From Mycobacterium sp. 852002-51163_SCH5372311 (GTDB lineage Bacteria; Actinomycetota; Actinomycetes; Mycobacteriales; Mycobacteriaceae), in contig NZ_LZIJ01000002.1 in NCBI RefSeq assembly GCF_001667115.1, positions 1-38,303 on the forward strand: 38,303 nt of DNA, in the 5' to 3' direction. The notes beneath the pieces were generated by a model, which searched no databases, was not told where the DNA came from, and saw only the letters and a list, made by a program, of their open reading frames with translations. Each line of letters opens with the position of its first letter. The first letter of the stretch is position 1. Positions 35,507-38,303 of this stretch are shown here, piece by piece. The translations under genes were made by a program, and so were the position numbers.

Positions 35507-38113
35507 ATGAGTCGACCCTCCTCCCCCGTACTGACGGTCCGTTCCGGCCGATCGGAAGGCAGCTTCGCGGCGGGCCGCGACGTGTTCGTCGGCAGCGACC
35601 TGCGCGCCGACTTGCGCATCGCCCACCCGCTGATCGCCCGCGCCCACCTGCTGCTGCGCTTCGACAAGGGCAGGTGGGTGGCGATCGACAACAATTCGCT
35701 CAACGGGATGTTCGTCAACGGCCAGCGGGTGCCGGCGGTCGACATCCGCGACGGCCAGGCGATCAACATCGGCAAGCCCGACGGGCCGCAGCTGAGCTTC
35801 AAGGTCGGTCACCACAGCGGAACCGTCGGTCTGCTGCCGCCGACCGAGAAGCAACCGGTGATCGCCCCGCCTGCGTCGTCTAACACCGGGCCGCGGTCCC
35901 GGCCGAGTGGGCCCATACCCCGATCTACCGGACCTATGTCGCGGCCGCAAACAAACCCGTCGCGGCAGCAGCCCCTGTCCCGGCCGCCAACCAACCCCCC
36001 GCGGCAGTCCGCGCCACCGGCTCAGCCGGCGCGGGCCGAGGCCCAGCCCGCGACAGAGCTACAGCAGCAGCTGTCGCCGCCGGAGGAAGCACAGCGCAGC
36101 AAGGGCCCCCGGATCATGCGGCCGAAGCCGCCGGCCCAGACGGGACCGGAGGAGGAAGGCCCGACCCGGAGGTTGCGGGCCCTGGGGCGCAGCTCAAAGC
36201 CACCCGCCACCGGCGGCGCCAAAATCGGCCGCGCGATCGACAACGACATCGTCATTCACGACGTGCTGGCCTCGCGGTATCACGCGTATCTGGTGTCGAC
36301 GCCGCTGGGCACCGAGATCCGCGACGCGCAAAGTGCCAACGGCACATTCGTCAACGGGATGCGCGTCGGATCGGCGGTGCTCACCGAGGGCGACGTTGTC
36401 ACGATCGGCAACGTCGACCTGACGTTCACCAACGGCGAGCTGGTCCGTCGCACGGAGGTCGCGACGCGCACCGGCGGCCTGGAAGTGCGTGACATCGTCT
36501 TCACCATCGGCGAAAAGGCGCTGCTGCAAAACGTTTCGATGATCGCCCGGCCCGGCACGCTGACCGCCATCATCGGCGGTTCCGGCGCCGGCAAGAGCAC
36601 GCTGTCGCGATTGGTTGCCGGCTACACCACACCCACCTCCGGGTCGGTCACCTTCGAGGGACACAACATCCACACCGAATACGCGTCGTTGCGCAGCAGG
36701 ATCGGCATGGTCCCGCAGGACGACGTGGTGCACCGCCAGCTCACCGTCAACCAGGCGCTCGGATATGCCGCCGAACTGCGGCTGCCGCCCGACACCACCA
36801 AGGCCGATCGGGACCAGGTGGTCGCCGAGGTGCTCGAAGAGCTGAGCCTTACCGAGCACGCCGACAAGCGGGTCGACAACCTCTCCGGCGGCCAACGCAA
36901 ACGCGCGTCAGTCGCATTGGAACTGCTCACCGGACCCTCGCTGCTGATTCTCGACGAACCGACCTCGGGCCTGGACCCGGCGCTGGACCTGCAGGTGATG
37001 AACATGCTGCGGCAGCTTGCCGACGCCGGTCGCGTGGTGCTTGTCGTCACCCACTCGTTGACCTATCTCGAAGTCTGCGATCAGGTGTTGCTGATGGCGC
37101 CCGGCGGTAAGACCGCGTACCTGGGTCCCCCGGACCAGATCGGTGACGTCATGGGGACCACCAACTGGGCCCACATTTTCGCGAAGGTGGGCGCCGACCC
37201 CGAGGAGGCCAATCGCCGCTTTCTGGCGCAGAACGAACCGCCGCCACCGTTGCTGGCCGAGGTCCCGGGCGATCTGGGTGAACCGGCGCATACCAGCATG
37301 CGGCGCCAGTTCTCGACGATCGCGCGCCGCCAGATTCGGCTGGTCATCGCCGACCGGGCCTACTTCATCTTCCTGGCGCTGTTGCCGTTCGCCATGGGCT
37401 TGCTGGCGCTGACGGTGCCCGGCACTACCGGTTTCGGGTACGCCGATCCGACGAGCGAGTCGGCGGGCGAAGCCTCAACCATAATGACGCTGCTCACCAT
37501 GGCCGCCGTCTTCATGGGTACCGCGCTGACGCTGCGCGACCTCATCGGCGAGCGTCCGATCTTCCGGCGAGAGCAGGCAGTCGGCCTGTCCACCACGGCT
37601 TACCTGTTGGCCAAGATCGCGGTGTTCTGCGTGTTCGCCATTGTCCAATCGGTAATCACCACCGCCATCGTGGTATTGGGCAAGAAGGGGCCGACCAAGC
37701 CGGCTCTGGTGCTCGGTAATGCCACACTCGAATTGTTTGTCGGTGTCGCGGCGACGTGCGTGGCCGCGGCGATGCTCGGGCTGCTGCTGTCGGCTCTGGC
37801 GCGATCCAATGAACAGATCATGCCGCTGCTGGTGGTGTCGCTGATGATGCAGATGGTGCTATCGGGCGGCATCGTGCCGGTCACCAACCGGATCGCGCTG
37901 GAACAGATGTCGTGGGTGGTGCCGGCGCGGTGGGGGTATGCGGCGCAGGCGTCGACCGTCGACTTGGTGGCGGTTTCACCTGGTCCGCAGACTCCCAAGG
38001 ACAACCTGTTCAAGCACACGTCCGGAGCATGGCTGTTCGACATGGGCATGCTCGCGCTGTTGTCGGTTGTCTACGCCGTCGCCGTGCGATGGCAGATCCG
38101 GATCAAGCGCTGA
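35507..38113 (+). CDS. FHA-FHA-ABC exporter, copy 2, with altered FHA1
   Basis: An 868-residue paralogue of the gene before it, in the same order: FHA1, Pro-rich linker, FHA2, ATPase and six-helix ABC-2 domain. The ATPase parts are nearly the same as in copy 1 (GGSGAGKST, LSGGQRKR, LLILDEPTSGLDP). FHA2 keeps IGRAIDND, ASRYH and NGTFVNG. FHA1 differs at key places: GRD has become GSD (Ser30), the binding Ser is Ala (Ala44), and NGT is NGM (Met68). The linker is unlike copy 1 and contains several Thr-Pro/Arg segments. Loss of Arg30 and Ser44 should abolish phosphothreonine binding by FHA1, leaving FHA2 as the only sensor. Confidence 0.94.
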   Translation: MSRPSSPVLTVRSGRSEGSFAAGRDVFVGSDLRADLRIAHPLIARAHLLLRFDKGRWVAIDNNSLNGMFVNGQRVPAVDIRDGQAINIGKPDGPQLSFKVGHHSGTVGLLPPTEKQPVIAPPASSNTGPRSRPSGPIPRSTGPMSRPQTNPSRQQPLSRPPTNPPRQSAPPAQPARAEAQPATELQQQLSPPEEAQRSKGPRIMRPKPPAQTGPEEEGPTRRLRALGRSSKPPATGGAKIGRAIDNDIVIHDVLASRYHAYLVSTPLGTEIRDAQSANGTFVNGMRVGSAVLTEGDVVTIGNVDLTFTNGELVRRTEVATRTGGLEVRDIVFTIGEKALLQNVSMIARPGTLTAIIGGSGAGKSTLSRLVAGYTTPTSGSVTFEGHNIHTEYASLRSRIGMVPQDDVVHRQLTVNQALGYAAELRLPPDTTKADRDQVVAEVLEELSLTEHADKRVDNLSGGQRKRASVALELLTGPSLLILDEPTSGLDPALDLQVMNMLRQLADAGRVVLVVTHSLTYLEVCDQVLLMAPGGKTAYLGPPDQIGDVMGTTNWAHIFAKVGADPEEANRRFLAQNEPPPPLLAEVPGDLGEPAHTSMRRQFSTIARRQIRLVIADRAYFIFLALLPFAMGLLALTVPGTTGFGYADPTSESAGEASTIMTLLTMAAVFMGTALTLRDLIGERPIFRREQAVGLSTTAYLLAKIAVFCVFAIVQSVITTAIVVLGKKGPTKPALVLGNATLELFVGVAATCVAAAMLGLLLSALARSNEQIMPLLVVSLMMQMVLSGGIVPVTNRIALEQMSWVVPARWGYAAQASTVDLVAVSPGPQTPKDNLFKHTSGAWLFDMGMLALLSVVYAVAVRWQIRIKR

Positions 38114-38233
38114 GCATCGAGGTTGTTCGGATCGCGGTCGACGCGTCGTTTCGGGTTGTGCGTGAATCCTGGGCGTTGCGCGTGAATCCTGGGCTTTGTG
38201 TGTGCAACCTGGGCGGAAAATTGCGTGGCGGAT
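38114..38233. repeat. one-sided array of 20-bp repeats, locus 3
   Basis: After the second exporter, units of the same family occur at a 20-bp period: 38161-38180, 38181-38200 and a diverged 38201-38220, with core GTGAATCCTGGGCGTT. The third unit ends GGGCGGAAAA, like the left half of the hairpin at loci 1 and 2. The right half (CGCCC) and inverted units are not found before the transposase-like frame; only GGATTCAAGC (38230-38239) faintly resembles one. Confidence 0.75.
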
Positions 38234-38303
38234 TCAAGCGGTGGCCGCAACAAACGTGGACGGGTCTGACAGTAGCCGGTCGAGTTCTTCGGCGGGTGTG
38301 CGG
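38234..38303 (-). CDS. C-terminal tail of a probable IS30-type transposase (partial)
   Basis: The minus strand ends with a frame reading RTPAEELDRLL, then SDPSTFVAATA and a TGA stop at 38236-38234. A 'W-[KR]-TPAE-x-[LF]-x-x-L...VA-TA-stop' ending is typical of IS30-family transposases in actinobacteria, as I remember them. Only 22 residues are in the window, so neither the family nor completeness can be confirmed, and the DDE catalytic core lies outside. It sits just beyond the one-sided repeat array. Confidence 0.45.
   Translation of the reverse strand, partial: RTPAEELDRLLSDPSTFVAATA

Overview
The window is chromosomal DNA of a Mycobacterium, most likely a slow-growing non-tuberculous species. 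The DNA is GC-rich with strongly GC-biased third codon positions. From memory, the gene order follows the M. tuberculosis Rv3312c-Rv3359 segment: hydrolase-add-deoA-cdd | sdhCDAB | sigJ | aminotransferase | dacB1-sugI-nagA | yihY-like-trpS | hydrolase | icd1 | metC-metA-methyltransferase | DUF732 | DUF3017-folD | flavin oxidoreductase. Blocks I remember from M. tuberculosis are missing here: mtp between the hydrolase and add, the moa/IS6110 cluster next to sigJ, and the PPE54-56 block after the methyltransferase. Other genes take some of these places: a condensation-like half domain with a carboxymuconolactone decarboxylase, a MerR/VIT-vWA pair, a FadE/TetR pair, and two tandem Rv1747-type FHA-ABC exporters.

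Layout. 1-4013 (minus): the start of an unrecognised gene at the left edge, then a nucleoside-salvage operon cdd-deoA-add plus an alpha/beta hydrolase, with stop/start overlaps at both cdd-deoA and deoA-add. 4172-7641 (plus): the succinate dehydrogenase operon sdhCDAB, tightly coupled. 7642-8003: non-coding, with a palindromic array of 20-bp repeats. 8004-10036: condensation-like orphan, carboxymuconolactone decarboxylase and an ECF41-type sigma factor (SigJ). The decarboxylase gene has a good candidate ECF41 promoter. 10101-12435: class III aminotransferase and an SMP-30/strictosidine-synthase-like protein. 12438-15318 (minus): VIT-vWA protein and its MerR-type regulator, which starts beside a perfect 13-bp inverted repeat. 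15319-15642: that operator and a second repeat array. 15643-19699 (plus): D,D-carboxypeptidase, small PH-like protein, sugar porter, NagA. 19680-21547: divergent fadE/tetR with an 8-bp-arm operator between them. 21552-23619 (minus): YihY-family membrane protein and TrpS. 23715-24575: hydrolase. 24653-25888 (minus): NADP isocitrate dehydrogenase. 26008-29515 (plus): SAM-IV riboswitch, then metC-metA-methyltransferase. 29516-29999: non-coding. 30000-32796: secreted DUF732 protein, DUF3017-folD, OYE-like flavoenzyme. 32863-38113: the tandem FHA-FHA-ABC exporters. 38160-38303: a third, one-sided repeat array and the C-terminal tail of a probable transposase.

Most genes are ordinary core metabolism. 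The observations most worth following up are: (i) the 20-bp repeat arrays, found three times, two of them built as left arm / GGGCGG hairpin / inverted right arm; (ii) the MerR-VIT/vWA pair with a doubled TTGACA(S)TGTCAA operator; (iii) the exporter duplication, in which copy 2 has lost the phosphothreonine-binding residues of its first FHA domain; (iv) the ECF41-type promoter; and (v) a recurring TAnnnT box 6-7 nt before start codons, twice formed from the stop codon of the gene upstream. All gene names rest on motif reading and memory; no database search was run.
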